A stretch of DNA of 64,000 bases from an uncultured Erythrobacter sp. (GTDB lineage: Bacteria > Pseudomonadota > Alphaproteobacteria > Sphingomonadales > Sphingomonadaceae). Under the pieces are notes generated by a model. The model saw nothing but the letters and a program-made list of their open reading frames with translations. It was not told the DNA's origin and did not search any database. Each line of letters begins with the position of its first letter. The stretch's first letter is position 1. The translations under genes were made by a program, and so were the position numbers. The stretch spans positions 496,001 to 560,000 of the forward strand of contig CANMSD010000002.1 of assembly GCA_947500645.1 (NCBI GenBank), given 5' to 3'. Shown in pieces: positions 10,393 through 20,452 of this stretch.

Positions 10393-10943
10393 GCAAGCTT
10401 TTCACCAAAAATCGCATAATCGGCCTGGTCCTTGCGCTGTTTATTGCCGGTATGGACCAGCTCGTGAAATGGTATGTGATTGGCCCGCTCGCTTTGCGCG
10501 AAGTGCGCAATATCGAGCTGCTGCCCTTCTTCGACCTCACTTACGTGGAGAATCGCGGCGTCTCGCTCGGCCTGCTTGAGGCTAACAATATGGAGATGCG
10601 TTGGCTGCTTGTCGCGGGCACTGCCGTGATTGCGCTGATCGTGCTTGTCTGGATCATGCGCGAGAAGCTGCTGGGCGATATCCTCGGCCTCGGCCTGATC
10701 CTGGGCGGCGCGATCGGCAATATCCGCGACCGTTATGAGCTTGGCTATGTGATCGATTATGCCGACCTGCATATCGGAACGTTTCGCCCGTTTCTCGTTT
10801 TCAACATCGCCGATGCAGCTATCACCATCGGCGTTGTGATAATCCTTGTTCGCAGCTTTTTCGTGAGCGACAAGGATGATACAACCCCCATAGAAGACCA
10901 TTCGCCCAGCGACACGGACGCTGAGCAGCCAGCCCAGAGCTGA
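10389..10943 (+). CDS. lspA: signal peptidase II
   Basis: Four-TM protein; GMDQLVKWYV, LTYVENRGVSLGLLE, GGAIGNIRDR, VIDYADLHIGTFRPFLVFNIADAAITIGV. Confidence 0.95.
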   Translation: MSKLFTKNRIIGLVLALFIAGMDQLVKWYVIGPLALREVRNIELLPFFDLTYVENRGVSLGLLEANNMEMRWLLVAGTAVIALIVLVWIMREKLLGDILGLGLILGGAIGNIRDRYELGYVIDYADLHIGTFRPFLVFNIADAAITIGVVIILVRSFFVSDKDDTTPIEDHSPSDTDAEQPAQS

Positions 10944-10957
10944 CCCGGAGAGTTACA

Positions 10958-11368
10958 ATGCGTGCCTACAAAACCGCCATCCTTCTTGTGTCGAGCAGCG
11001 CGATGCTGGCCGCTTGCGGAGGGTCCGGCATCTTCAACCGCGACCGTCCGGACGAATTCGCCGTTCAGCGTCAGGCACCGCTGGTTGTGCCGCCTGATTT
11101 CAACCTGGCCCCGCCAGCACCCGGCGCACCGCGTCCAGCGGAAGGCGCAGCGTCCGAGCAGGCTCTTGAAGCTCTGTTTGGCGGCCCTGCCCCACGCAGC
11201 CAGATCGAAACCAGCGCGATTGATCGTGCCGGTGCGGCAGATCCCGGCATTCGTTCCGAAGTGGGCGATGAAGGCACGAACACAGTCGCCAAAGGTCGTG
11301 TGACCCGGGATATTATCGCTGCCCCCGAAGGCGACGGTGCGGCTGCGCAGACGATTATACCGTCATGA
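10958..11368 (+). CDS. DUF3035-type lipoprotein
   Basis: Lipobox LAACGG; RPDEFAVQRQAPLVVPPDFNLAPPAPGAPRP; downstream of lspA. Confidence 0.8.
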   Translation: MRAYKTAILLVSSSAMLAACGGSGIFNRDRPDEFAVQRQAPLVVPPDFNLAPPAPGAPRPAEGAASEQALEALFGGPAPRSQIETSAIDRAGAADPGIRSEVGDEGTNTVAKGRVTRDIIAAPEGDGAAAQTIIPS

Positions 11369-11561
11369 TTTTTGCACCCCATCCGGGGTGCGGTCTCCTC
11401 GCTCACCCGGCCTGAAGGTCGCGTCGCTGCGGACGCCCGGTCGGGCTTGCGGCGCTTCGCGCCGTTCAGGTGCGATCCAGTGCTGCAGGGCGCTCAGCAT
11501 CTCGTAACATCGATGTTTTCAGGATCGCGAGTGCAGCCGGCCAGCGCGCGATTGTGCGACG

Positions 11562-12887
11562 TCAGCCGTCTTCTGAAACAACCGCCTCAGAACTGCGGCT
11601 CACCAGGATCTTGTCGATCCGGCGCCGGTCCATATCGACCACCTCAAAGCGCCACCCCTGGTCGGTAAAGGTATCACCCTCAGTCGGCAGCCTTTTCAGC
11701 ACTGACAAGGCGTAGCCAGCTGCGGTCCCGAACTCGCGGTTCTCATCATAATCGAGGCCTAAGCGGTCAGCCAGCGCGTCCGCCGAAATGCCGCCAGAGA
11801 TCAACAGCGAGCCATCGTGCCGCTCGACCAGATCCGGCGCATCGCCTTCATCCTTGTCGCTGACGAAATTGCCCGCCATGGCGGTGAGCAGATCGACCGG
11901 TGTAACGATCCCGTCGAGATGACCATATTCGTCATGCACCATCACCATTGCGGTGTCCGACTGTTGCAATATTCGCAGCGCGTCGACCGCGTCGAGCTGA
12001 TCTGGCACGACTTCCGCTTTGCGCATCATGTCTCTCAGCGAAACCGGCTTGCCCGCGACCAATTGCGCCAACACTTCGCGCACTTTGACCACGCCCAACA
12101 CATTGTCGGGTGAGCCATCAGCGACCGGCAGCAGCGAATGCGGGCTGTCTTCAATCACCGCCTTTATCGCCTTCTCATCCGCGCCGACATCGATCCAGTC
12201 GAGCTCAGTGCGCGGCGTCATCATTTCGCGCACAGGTCGCTCGGCCAGGCGCACCACACCGGTTAGGATTTGATGCTGTTCTTCCTCGATCACGCCCGAG
12301 CGAGTCGCATCTGCAAAGATCATCTGCAGCTCTTCAGCGGTGACCGAGTTCTGATTGCCGGAACGGATGCCAAACAGGCGGATAATCGCGGCAGAGCTAG
12401 TGTCGAGTAGCCATACGAGCGGCGCAGCAATTCGGGCGAGCAGCGCCATCGGTCGCGCCATGACCAGGGCGATGGGCATGGCGGCTTTCAAGGCGAGCTG
12501 TTTGGGCACCAATTCGCCGATCACCAGCGTGAAATAGGTCGTGAAAGCGATCGCGATCACAAATCCGACGTCGCCCGCCATATCGGCCGGTACGCCAAGG
12601 AGAACGAGCCGCTCACCAACAGGGCCGCCGAGGCTTGAACCGGAATAGGCGCCGGAAATGATTGCAACCAGCGTGATGCCGATCTGCACCGTCGAGAGAA
12701 ACTTCCCCGGATCAGCAGCCAGTTCCAGCGCGGTTTTGGCCCCGGCAGAGCCATCGTCCCGCTTGGCCTTGAGACGAGCGGGTTTGGCCGAGACGATCGC
12801 AAGTTCCGACATGGCGAACACGCCATTGAGCACGATCAGTCCGGCAATTATGAGAAGGTCAGGCCAGGGAAAGGGAGTCACACGCAT
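11562..12887 (-). CDS. hemolysin C/CorC-type transporter (CNNM domain, CBS pair, CorC_HlyC domain)
   Basis: LIVLNGVFAMSELAIVSAKPARLK, MTPRTELDWIDV, VMVHDEYGHLDGIVTPVDLL. Confidence 0.92.
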   Translation of the reverse strand: MRVTPFPWPDLLIIAGLIVLNGVFAMSELAIVSAKPARLKAKRDDGSAGAKTALELAADPGKFLSTVQIGITLVAIISGAYSGSSLGGPVGERLVLLGVPADMAGDVGFVIAIAFTTYFTLVIGELVPKQLALKAAMPIALVMARPMALLARIAAPLVWLLDTSSAAIIRLFGIRSGNQNSVTAEELQMIFADATRSGVIEEEQHQILTGVVRLAERPVREMMTPRTELDWIDVGADEKAIKAVIEDSPHSLLPVADGSPDNVLGVVKVREVLAQLVAGKPVSLRDMMRKAEVVPDQLDAVDALRILQQSDTAMVMVHDEYGHLDGIVTPVDLLTAMAGNFVSDKDEGDAPDLVERHDGSLLISGGISADALADRLGLDYDENREFGTAAGYALSVLKRLPTEGDTFTDQGWRFEVVDMDRRRIDKILVSRSSEAVVSEDG

Positions 12888-12981
12888 TCCGCTAGCACAA
12901 ATGCGCGGAGTTGCCAGCCAGTCTTGCTCGCGATCGTCCACAAGCAGTCATTTCACCGTCAGCCCCATTCAGCTTGCGGCA

Positions 12982-13059
12982 AAACAGGTTGCCTCAATCC
13001 GGCGTCAGTTCGGAACAGACTGGTTGCCCGATGCTTTTATCTAGGACAACAACCTGTTT
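12982..13059. repeat. 10-bp inverted repeat pair (AAACAGGTTG ... CAACCTGTTT) bracketing the OmpA-family gene leader
   Basis: Arms 12982-12991 and 13050-13059 are exact reverse complements; the right arm ends just before the AAGGAGG RBS. Confidence 0.7.
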
Positions 13060-13077
13060 CAAAAAGGAGGAACCATA

Positions 13078-13773
13078 ATGAAAACAGCGAGAATTTTCCT
13101 TTCGAGCACGGCAGCCATCGCCCTGTTGGGCACAAGCGCTTGCGTTACCGACCCCAACACCGGCCAGCAGAAAGTGTCTCGTACAGGCATCGGCGCGGTT
13201 CTGGGCGGCACATTAGGTTACCTGCTCGGCGGCGTCGTGGGCGGCGACACTGCGCGTATTATCGGCGCAGGCATCGGCGGCTCAGCCGGCGCCGTGATCG
13301 GCAAGCAGTTCGATGACCAGATCAAGGAATTGGACGAGCAGACCGCCGGTAGCGGCGTCGATGTGGAAGAAATTGGCGATCAAGACGCGATTCTGGTGCG
13401 TCTGCCCGATGGAGTGACTTTTGCGACGGGTTCTGCCGAGATCAATCCTGGCTTCCGCCAGACGCTTGATACGGTCGCAGACAGCTTGATCAAATATCCC
13501 AACAGCCTGATCGACGTATACGGCTTTACCGATACGACAGGTTCGGACGCGCTCAACCAACGCCTGTCGGAGCAACGCGCGCAATCGGTTGCCGATTACC
13601 TCGCGTCGCGCGGAGTCGCACGCAGCCGCATGGCCACGCAGGGCTTTGGTGAACAATATGACTATTTGCGGGTGAAAACCGGCGACAATATCAATGAGCC
13701 GCTTAACCGCCGCGTCGAAATCAAGATCGTCCCGATCAGTCAGGAAGACGTGGAAGCCGCACGCAACAACTGA
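13078..13773 (+). CDS. OmpA family lipoprotein with glycine-zipper N-terminal domain
   Basis: Lipobox-like GTSACV; GAVLGGTLGYLLGGVVGGDTARIIGAGIGGSAGAVIGKQ; OmpA C-terminal DVYGFTDTTGSDALNQRLSEQRAQSVADYLASRGV; strong RBS AAGGAGG. Confidence 0.93.
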   Translation: MKTARIFLSSTAAIALLGTSACVTDPNTGQQKVSRTGIGAVLGGTLGYLLGGVVGGDTARIIGAGIGGSAGAVIGKQFDDQIKELDEQTAGSGVDVEEIGDQDAILVRLPDGVTFATGSAEINPGFRQTLDTVADSLIKYPNSLIDVYGFTDTTGSDALNQRLSEQRAQSVADYLASRGVARSRMATQGFGEQYDYLRVKTGDNINEPLNRRVEIKIVPISQEDVEAARNN

Positions 13774-13798
13774 TCACGTGGGCATTTCTAGTTTGAAA

Positions 13799-13826
13799 GG
13801 GGTCGGCTTACGCTGGCCCCTTTTTT
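13799..13826 (+). terminator. rho-independent terminator after the OmpA-family gene
   Basis: GGGGTC-ggcttacgct-GGCCCC followed by TTTTTT. Confidence 0.85.
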
Positions 13827-13854
13827 GTCTCGGTAGCAAGGCCAGCCGCGCTCT

Positions 13855-14640
13855 CTATTTGAGCTGCTTCGCCCGCTCAGCAATTCGCTCAACCGCCTCG
13901 CCATGGATATCTGGCGAGCTCACAAGCACTCCAAAAGCGCGCGGGTCGCGTTTGTTATATGCGAAGGGCGCGCCGAACGCGTCGGAAACCTGCGCCCCGG
14001 CCTCGCGCGCGATCAAGGTCGCGGCGCCGACATCCCATTCGAAACCCCAGCGTATCGTTGCGACCAGATCAGCCTGGTCATTGGCCACCATTGCGATGCG
14101 CAGCGCAATTGAGTTGGGCTTCTCGACAATCGTCAGGTCCGAATCAGGCCCCGGCAATTGATCGATGGGAATACGAGAGCCGGAAAACACCTTTCGCTGT
14201 GAGGCTGCGATCGGCGCTTCATTCAGAGTGGCACCCTGTCCAGCCAATGCGAGCCATTCTTCACCCCGAGCGGGCGCCGCAAGCATACCAATCAAGGGGC
14301 GGCCAGCGCTGATCAAAGCGACAGACACCGTCCAGCCGGGCCTACCGCGAATGAAATCACGTGTCCCGTCGATCGGATCAACCAGCCAGATCAGGTCTTT
14401 CTTGAGCCGAGCCTCATCGTCCGCCGTTTCCTCCGACAGCCAACCCGCTGAGGGAAGCAGCGCGTGCAGTTCTCGCTTCAGGAACGCGTCGACCTCAAGG
14501 TCCGCCTCGCTAACGGGATCGCCTGGCGTTTTCTCCCACGTTGACAAGGCATGCCCATCACCCGGCCAGCGCGAATGTGCGATCCGGCCCGCTTCTCGGA
14601 CGATTTCTTGAAGGCGACTATGATCAATCATTTTGGGCAA
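13855..14640 (-). CDS. inositol monophosphatase family protein (CysQ-like 3'(2'),5'-bisphosphate nucleotidase)
   Basis: [54 protein letters not shown]. Confidence 0.88.
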   Translation of the reverse strand: MPKMIDHSRLQEIVREAGRIAHSRWPGDGHALSTWEKTPGDPVSEADLEVDAFLKRELHALLPSAGWLSEETADDEARLKKDLIWLVDPIDGTRDFIRGRPGWTVSVALISAGRPLIGMLAAPARGEEWLALAGQGATLNEAPIAASQRKVFSGSRIPIDQLPGPDSDLTIVEKPNSIALRIAMVANDQADLVATIRWGFEWDVGAATLIAREAGAQVSDAFGAPFAYNKRDPRAFGVLVSSPDIHGEAVERIAERAKQLK

Positions 14641-14793
14641 TCATGTGAGCCATATGTGGTGGCCGCACAAACCCCACTTTTCAAGCCGGTGAATCCATGC
14701 TTAGGCATGCGCAAAGCTCTGAAGCAGACACGCGGCAGGGTGCCAACAGATCAAAACTCTCCCACAAGATTTTCATCAAGGACACGCTCTCCC

Positions 14794-15993
14794 ATGAACA
14801 TCCACGAATACCAGGCCAAGGAATTGCTCAAGGAACACGGCATCGCCGTGCCAGCCGGCCATGCTGCGATGAGCGTTGAGGAAGCCGTTGCGGCTGCCAA
14901 GCAACTTCCCGGCCCGCTCTATGTGGTGAAGGCACAAATCCATGCCGGTGGGCGCGGCAAGGGCAAATTCAAAGAACTCAGCCCTGATGCGAAGGGCGGT
15001 GTGCGGCTCGCACAGTCGATCGAAGACGTTGAAAAAGACGCGAAAGAAATGCTCGGCAACACGCTGGTGACGATCCAGACCGGTGAAGAAGGCAAACAGG
15101 TCAATCGCCTCTATGTCACCGACGGTGTGGATATTGAGAGCGAATATTACCTCGCCATGCTGGTCGACCGTGCAACAGGCCGGGTGGCTATGGTCGCTTC
15201 GACCGAGGGAGGGATGGACATTGAAGATGTCGCTCACAACACGCCAGAGCTGATCACCACGATCACCATCGATCCGGCGCAGGGCTTTATGCCGCATCAC
15301 GGACGCGCCGTCGCATTCGCGCTCAAACTGTCGGGCGACCTCAACAAGCAGTGCCAGAAGCTTGCAGCCAAGCTCTATGCCGCCTTCATGGCGTGCGATT
15401 GCGAGATGCTTGAGATCAACCCGCTGGTCGAAACCAAGGACGGACAGTTGCTCGTGCTCGACACCAAAATGAGCTTTGATGGCAATGCGCTCTATCGTCA
15501 CCCTGCAATCGAGGAGATGCGCGACGAGACCGAGGAAGATCCAGCCGAAGTCGAAGCGTCCGAATACGACCTTGCTTACATCAAGCTCGACGGCAACATC
15601 GGCTGTATGGTCAATGGCGCTGGTCTCGCCATGGCGACGATGGACATCATCAAGCTGAACGGTGCGTTCCCGGCCAACTTCCTCGACGTCGGCGGCGGCG
15701 CGACTACAGAGAAGGTGACCGCAGCGTTCAAGATCATTCTGGCCGACGATGCGGTCGAGGGAATTCTGGTCAACATCTTTGGCGGTATCATGCGCTGCGA
15801 CACGATTGCAGAGGGCATTGTCGCGGCTGCCAAGGAAGTCGAACTCGACGTGCCGCTGGTGGTCCGCCTCGAAGGGACCAATGTTGACAAGGGTAAGGAC
15901 ATCCTCGCCAATTCCGGCCTTCCGATCGTGCCCGCCGACAATCTCGGTGACGCGGCTCAGAAGATCGTCGCCGAGGTGAAGCAGGCGGCTTGA
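14794..15993 (+). CDS. sucC: ADP-forming succinate--CoA ligase subunit beta
   Basis: [88 protein letters not shown]. Confidence 0.97.
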   Translation: MNIHEYQAKELLKEHGIAVPAGHAAMSVEEAVAAAKQLPGPLYVVKAQIHAGGRGKGKFKELSPDAKGGVRLAQSIEDVEKDAKEMLGNTLVTIQTGEEGKQVNRLYVTDGVDIESEYYLAMLVDRATGRVAMVASTEGGMDIEDVAHNTPELITTITIDPAQGFMPHHGRAVAFALKLSGDLNKQCQKLAAKLYAAFMACDCEMLEINPLVETKDGQLLVLDTKMSFDGNALYRHPAIEEMRDETEEDPAEVEASEYDLAYIKLDGNIGCMVNGAGLAMATMDIIKLNGAFPANFLDVGGGATTEKVTAAFKIILADDAVEGILVNIFGGIMRCDTIAEGIVAAAKEVELDVPLVVRLEGTNVDKGKDILANSGLPIVPADNLGDAAQKIVAEVKQAA

Positions 15994-16072
15994 GTCCAGA
16001 ACTTCGGCTTTGCCTTAGCGCGTTGTTAACCATACGGTTTTAATCCGCTCTCCTAACAGGGGGCAGATACCA

Positions 16073-16666
16073 GTGAGTTCAGACGCAATCGAAACCGCAG
16101 CCGCTGCGCAAGTCGCAACGCGCCATCAAAAACCTGACGCCTTCAAGAAGGCTGAGACAATCCTAGAATCGGTGCTGTTTGGCAGTCGCTGGCTGATGGC
16201 GCCGTTCTATCTGATGATGGTCGGTGCGCTGGGTATGTTGCTGGTCAAGTTCGGTCAGGAAAGCTGGCACATTCTCACCCATACCCTGATCATGACGGAG
16301 GCTGATGCGGTTCTCGCGGTTCTGTCCCTGATCGACATCACGCTGACCGGCAATCTGCTGCTGATGGTGGTGTTTGCAGGCTATGAAAACTTCGTATCGA
16401 AGATGGATGTCGACGATCACGAAGATCGCCCGGACTGGATGGGCAAGGTCGATTTTGCCGGATTGAAGCTGAAACTGGTCGCCTCCATCGTGGCGATTTC
16501 AGGCATCAATCTGCTCAAGAGTTTTATGGCGTTGAGCGCGACCGAGATAACACCAGGCGTTGAAAAGCAGCTATTCTGGATGCTCGCCATCCACTTGGTG
16601 TTCATCGTTTCCGGCGTGATGCTAGCTCTGATGGACAAGGTGGCTGCAACGACCAAGCCGCACTAA
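16073..16666 (+). CDS. YqhA/UPF0114 family membrane protein
   Basis: ESVLFGSRWLMAPFYLMMVGALGMLLVKF; LIDITLTGNLLLMVVFAGYENFVSK. Confidence 0.88.
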   Translation: MSSDAIETAAAAQVATRHQKPDAFKKAETILESVLFGSRWLMAPFYLMMVGALGMLLVKFGQESWHILTHTLIMTEADAVLAVLSLIDITLTGNLLLMVVFAGYENFVSKMDVDDHEDRPDWMGKVDFAGLKLKLVASIVAISGINLLKSFMALSATEITPGVEKQLFWMLAIHLVFIVSGVMLALMDKVAATTKPH

Positions 16667-16668
16667 GA

Positions 16669-17571
16669 CTAGCGCGTCGGTTCTGGCTCCGGCAGGACCG
16701 GCTCAGTGCTATCCTGATAGGTGAGCCAGTTGCGCCAAATGTCGTGGGTGCGCTGGTCCGTCAGCCTGATCGAGCAGCGCAGCGACATGGCATTGCGGAT
16801 CGTGCCCTCTTTCCATTGCTCGTACACCGAATTGCATTCGCGTTCCCGGTAAGCGGTGAATTCCTGATCACTTGTGCGGATCATTTCAGCGAGATCGCTG
16901 CTGTTGTCAGCCGAGCCAAGCGCGGCTTCCAGATAGGTGGCCTGACGCGCCTTCGCCCGACCCAGAGCCTCTGAGAGGCAGTTGTTGATTGCGACAGTGG
17001 TCCCATCGCAATCATACGATGCTAGTGCCGCTCCAACAGCCTTGAATCGAAAAAGCAATTCTTGCGGCTCCGGCTTGTCGCTCTTCATGCGGACCGCTGC
17101 AACGAGTCCATCGGGTCCGTCACAACGCAGCGTCAGCGCGTTGAAAAAGGCCGCGCAATCTTCCATCGCAACCAGGCGGAAGGTCAGCATGCCGTCCTTC
17201 TCCTCCCACCCGGTCAGATCTGCGTTGAAGTGCTTCAAGCGCAGCACGAGCGTGCCCCCCTCCTCCATCAGATAAAGATGCTCGGTGAACATGATCGCAC
17301 TCTCGCCATCTTCACTTGTTGTCTCTTGAACGAAAGTACCGACCATCGTGCCACCCGTTGGCGGCAGCCAGCTTTCCAACGCGGGCGCACCAGCGATACC
17401 TTCCCCGACCCATTGCCCGACCAACCAATCCATCTGCTCGAGGCTTGCAGGCGGCGATTCGAAACCTTCTTCGCCGATCCGCGTTTCTATAGGCAAATCC
17501 TGCGCCACAGCTGCCATGGATAGCCCAAACGCCGCCACAGCTGTTCCAATCACCCGTACGATTGCAGACAT
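16669..17571 (-). CDS. secreted protein with DUF6265-like domain fused to an LprI/DUF1311-like C-terminal domain
   Basis: Signal peptide MSAIVRVIGTAVAAFGLSMAAVAQ; LVGQWVGEGIAGAPALESWLPPTGGTMVGTFVQ; C-terminal AEMIRTSDQEFTAYRERECNSVYEQWKEGTIRNAMSLRCSIRLTDQRTHDIWR. Confidence 0.7.
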   Translation of the reverse strand: MSAIVRVIGTAVAAFGLSMAAVAQDLPIETRIGEEGFESPPASLEQMDWLVGQWVGEGIAGAPALESWLPPTGGTMVGTFVQETTSEDGESAIMFTEHLYLMEEGGTLVLRLKHFNADLTGWEEKDGMLTFRLVAMEDCAAFFNALTLRCDGPDGLVAAVRMKSDKPEPQELLFRFKAVGAALASYDCDGTTVAINNCLSEALGRAKARQATYLEAALGSADNSSDLAEMIRTSDQEFTAYRERECNSVYEQWKEGTIRNAMSLRCSIRLTDQRTHDIWRNWLTYQDSTEPVLPEPEPTR

Positions 17572-17707
17572 TGCACTTCTCCCATCAAGAACTCCACCCG
17601 TATCCAACTCTGGCGCGTTGTGCACCTAAGCAGAGGGTTGACGTAACAAAGACGTAGCGCGAGACCGCAATTCGACAGATAACTGAAAAATCCCACCTCC
17701 ACCCAAC

Positions 17708-17730
17708 TTGACGTTTACGTAAACGCAAGC
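17708..17730 (+). promoter_or_regulatory. 14-bp perfect palindrome upstream of etfBA, candidate repressor/activator operator
   Basis: TTGACGTTTACGTAAACGCAAGC; core CGTTTACGTAAACG (17712-17725) is its own reverse complement and overlaps a possible TTGACG -35 element. Confidence 0.65.
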
Positions 17731-17770
17731 TAGGGCTGGGCCCAAGAATTTGCGCAAGGAAGGAACTGCG

Positions 17771-18517
17771 ATGAAAATCCTCGTCCCCGTCAAACGGGTG
17801 ATCGATTATAACGTGAAGCCGCGCGTCAAAGCTGACGGTAGCGGCGTCGATCTCGCCAATGTCAAAATGAGCATGAACCCGTTCGACGAGATTGCAGTCG
17901 AAGAAGCGATTCGCATCAAGGAAGCGGGCAAGGCTGAAGAAGTCGTCGCCGTTTCGATCGGCCCGGCAAAGGCGCAGGAAACCCTTCGCACCTCGCTCGC
18001 CATGGGCGCAGACCGCGCGATCCTGGTCGAAACCGACGAAGAGGTAGAGCCGCTCGCCGTTGCGAAGATCCTCAAAGCGATTGCCGAGGAAGAGCAACCC
18101 GGCCTCGTCCTGCTTGGCAAGCAATCGATTTCGGACGATTCCAACCAGACCGGGCAGATGCTCGCCGCCCTGATGGGCCGTCCGCAAGGCACCTTCGCCA
18201 ACACCGTAGCGGTTGATGGCGATAGCGTCGAAGTGAAGCGCGAAGTCGATGGCGGTCTCGAAACCGTAAAGCTGACGATGCCCGCGATCGTCACGACCGA
18301 CCTTCGCTTGAACGAGCCACGCTACGCTTCGCTGCCCAACATCATGAAGGCGAAGAAGAAGCCGCTCGATATCAAGACACCGACCGATTTCGGCGTCGAT
18401 GTCGCCCCGCGCCTCACGACCACGAATGTCGCTGAGCCGCCCGTTCGCCAGGCTGGCGAGAAGGTCGCCGACGTCGATGCGCTGGTTGAAAAGATCAAGG
18501 CCCTCGGCATCGCGTAA
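17771..18517 (+). CDS. etfB: electron transfer flavoprotein subunit beta
   Basis: [71 protein letters not shown]. Confidence 0.97.
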   Translation: MKILVPVKRVIDYNVKPRVKADGSGVDLANVKMSMNPFDEIAVEEAIRIKEAGKAEEVVAVSIGPAKAQETLRTSLAMGADRAILVETDEEVEPLAVAKILKAIAEEEQPGLVLLGKQSISDDSNQTGQMLAALMGRPQGTFANTVAVDGDSVEVKREVDGGLETVKLTMPAIVTTDLRLNEPRYASLPNIMKAKKKPLDIKTPTDFGVDVAPRLTTTNVAEPPVRQAGEKVADVDALVEKIKALGIA

Positions 18518-18550
18518 GGCGCGGCTGAGCTGGATAAGGAATAGACAGAC

Positions 18551-19486
18551 ATGAACACTCTGGTTCTCGTCGAACACGACAATTCATCCGTGAATGATGC
18601 GACGCTCGCTGTGGTTACTGCCGCCGGCAAGCTGGGCGATGTGACCGCGCTGGTCGCTGGCCACAATTGCGGCGGCGTTGCCGACAAAGCTGCGCAAATC
18701 GCCGGCGTCTCAAAAGTGCTGAAAGCGGATGATCCCGCCTACGCCAATGGCCTTGCAGAGAACGTCGCGCCGCTGATCGCAGGCCTGATGGACGGCTATG
18801 ACGCCTTCCTCGCGCCCGCCACCACCAGCGGCAAGAACATCGCCCCGCGCGTCGCTGCGCATCTCGATGTGATGCAAATCTCGGACATTCTTTCGGTCGA
18901 AGGCGGCAAGACCTTCACCCGTCCGATCTATGCCGGCAACGCCATTGCGACCGTCGAAAGCTCGGATCCCAAGCTGGTGATTACCGTTCGCGGCACAGCC
19001 TTCGACAAGGCGGAAACAACCGGCGGATCCGCTTCCATCGAAGACGCAAGCGGCCCCGGCGATGCGGGCATTTCCAGCTTCGTCAGCGCGGAAATCGCCG
19101 ATGGCGGCGACCGTCCGGAACTCGCCAGCGCTGGCGTGATCGTCTCGGGTGGCCGCGCGTTGAAAGACGCGGAAACCTTCGAAAGCGTTATCACCCCGCT
19201 GGCCGACAAGCTCGGCGCGGCCATCGGTGCTTCGCGTGCAGCCGTCGATGCGGGCTATGTTCCGAACGACTATCAGGTCGGCCAGACCGGCAAGATCGTT
19301 GCCCCGGAAGTGTATATCGCAATCGGTATTTCCGGCGCGATCCAGCACTTGGCCGGTATGAAGGATTCCAAGGTGATCATCGCGATCAACAAGGATGAAG
19401 ACGCGCCGATCTTCCAGGTCGCGGATATTGGCCTCGTCGCCGATCTCTACACTGCGGTGCCGGAACTGACGCAAAAACTCGGCTAA
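18551..19486 (+). CDS. etfA: electron transfer flavoprotein subunit alpha
   Basis: [95 protein letters not shown]. Confidence 0.97.
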   Translation: MNTLVLVEHDNSSVNDATLAVVTAAGKLGDVTALVAGHNCGGVADKAAQIAGVSKVLKADDPAYANGLAENVAPLIAGLMDGYDAFLAPATTSGKNIAPRVAAHLDVMQISDILSVEGGKTFTRPIYAGNAIATVESSDPKLVITVRGTAFDKAETTGGSASIEDASGPGDAGISSFVSAEIADGGDRPELASAGVIVSGGRALKDAETFESVITPLADKLGAAIGASRAAVDAGYVPNDYQVGQTGKIVAPEVYIAIGISGAIQHLAGMKDSKVIIAINKDEDAPIFQVADIGLVADLYTAVPELTQKLG

Positions 19487-19570
19487 GAGCGCCTGCACAA
19501 AGACTTAAGATTGAAGCAGACCTCTGCTTGGCTATCATGCCGGGCAGAGGCTTTGCTATTGGGGGCAGAC

Positions 19571-20449
19571 ATGCGGGTCGTTTCGAAATTGATCACGGTT
19601 ACTTTGGTAGCTTGCGGCGCGGCGAGCGCAGCGCACGCAGAGAAGGAACCGATTGTGATTGAGCCAAGCTCGAAGTGGCACGTCGATTTCGCACCGAACA
19701 AATGCCGTCTAGCCCGCACCTTCGGTGAAGATGAAAACCGCCACTTACTGTTTTTTGAGCAATTCTCGCCAGAGAAAACTGTAGGCCTGACCGTTTCAGG
19801 CCCATCATTTGATCGCTTCAAAACCCGTCAGAAAACCGGCCTTCGGTTCTTCGAGGCTCAGGAGGCTCTCGAGACAGAGCCGTTCAAGGGCGATTTGGAT
19901 AGCGTTGGTCCAGCTATGATCTACTCCACGGTCGACCTTGAGAAAGGTGACGATATTGAAGACGGAGAATTGACTTCCTTGCCTCAACTTGACGCCGCGC
20001 TGGGTGAGAAAGTTGAATTCGTAGCGCTTCAGCAGCGTGGGCGCGAAGTACAGCTTCGCTCAGGCCCATTGGGCGAAGCCTTCAAGGTGCTCAATCAATG
20101 CACACAAAGCCTACTTAGCGATTGGGGGCTGGATGCAGAAAAGCACCTCGCCGCCAGACAATTGCCCAAATGGAAAAATGAACGAAGGGTGGCTGGCCGT
20201 ATCGCCCGAGTATACCCGAGATCTGCGCTTAATCGTGGCGAGCAGAGCATTTTGAGGATGCGTGTGATTGTAAACGAAAAAGGCGAAGTCAGCGAGTGCG
20301 CCATCAATGAGGCGACGACAACCGAAAAACTAGAGTCGCCTGCCTGCAAGGAGATGCTGAAGGCAGAATTTTCCCCTGCGATCGATTCCACGGGACAGCC
20401 ATTCAAGTCTTACTATGCAACCTCAATTATCTATGAGATCGACCGCTAA
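19571..20449 (+). CDS. secreted protein with TonB C-terminal-like domain
   Basis: Signal peptide MRVVSKLITVTLVACGAASAAHA; C-terminal RMRVIVNEKGEVSECAINEATTTEKLESPACKEMLKAEFSPAIDSTGQPFKSYYATSIIYEI. Confidence 0.65.
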   Translation: MRVVSKLITVTLVACGAASAAHAEKEPIVIEPSSKWHVDFAPNKCRLARTFGEDENRHLLFFEQFSPEKTVGLTVSGPSFDRFKTRQKTGLRFFEAQEALETEPFKGDLDSVGPAMIYSTVDLEKGDDIEDGELTSLPQLDAALGEKVEFVALQQRGREVQLRSGPLGEAFKVLNQCTQSLLSDWGLDAEKHLAARQLPKWKNERRVAGRIARVYPRSALNRGEQSILRMRVIVNEKGEVSECAINEATTTEKLESPACKEMLKAEFSPAIDSTGQPFKSYYATSIIYEIDR

Positions 20450-20452
20450 TCC

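Noticed and set aside
11374-11391. Stem GCACCCC-atcc-GGGGTGC as a rho-independent terminator
   Set aside because: The T-run lies 5' of the stem on the plus strand, so it does not fit a canonical terminator in either direction.
16023-16042. TTAACCATACGGTTTTAA as a CtrA box upstream of the YqhA-like gene
   Set aside because: The spacing between TTAA halves is 10, not the canonical 7; too weak to claim.
17585-18577. 330-aa minus-strand ORF
   Set aside because: Antisense shadow of etfB extending into its promoter; no family features.
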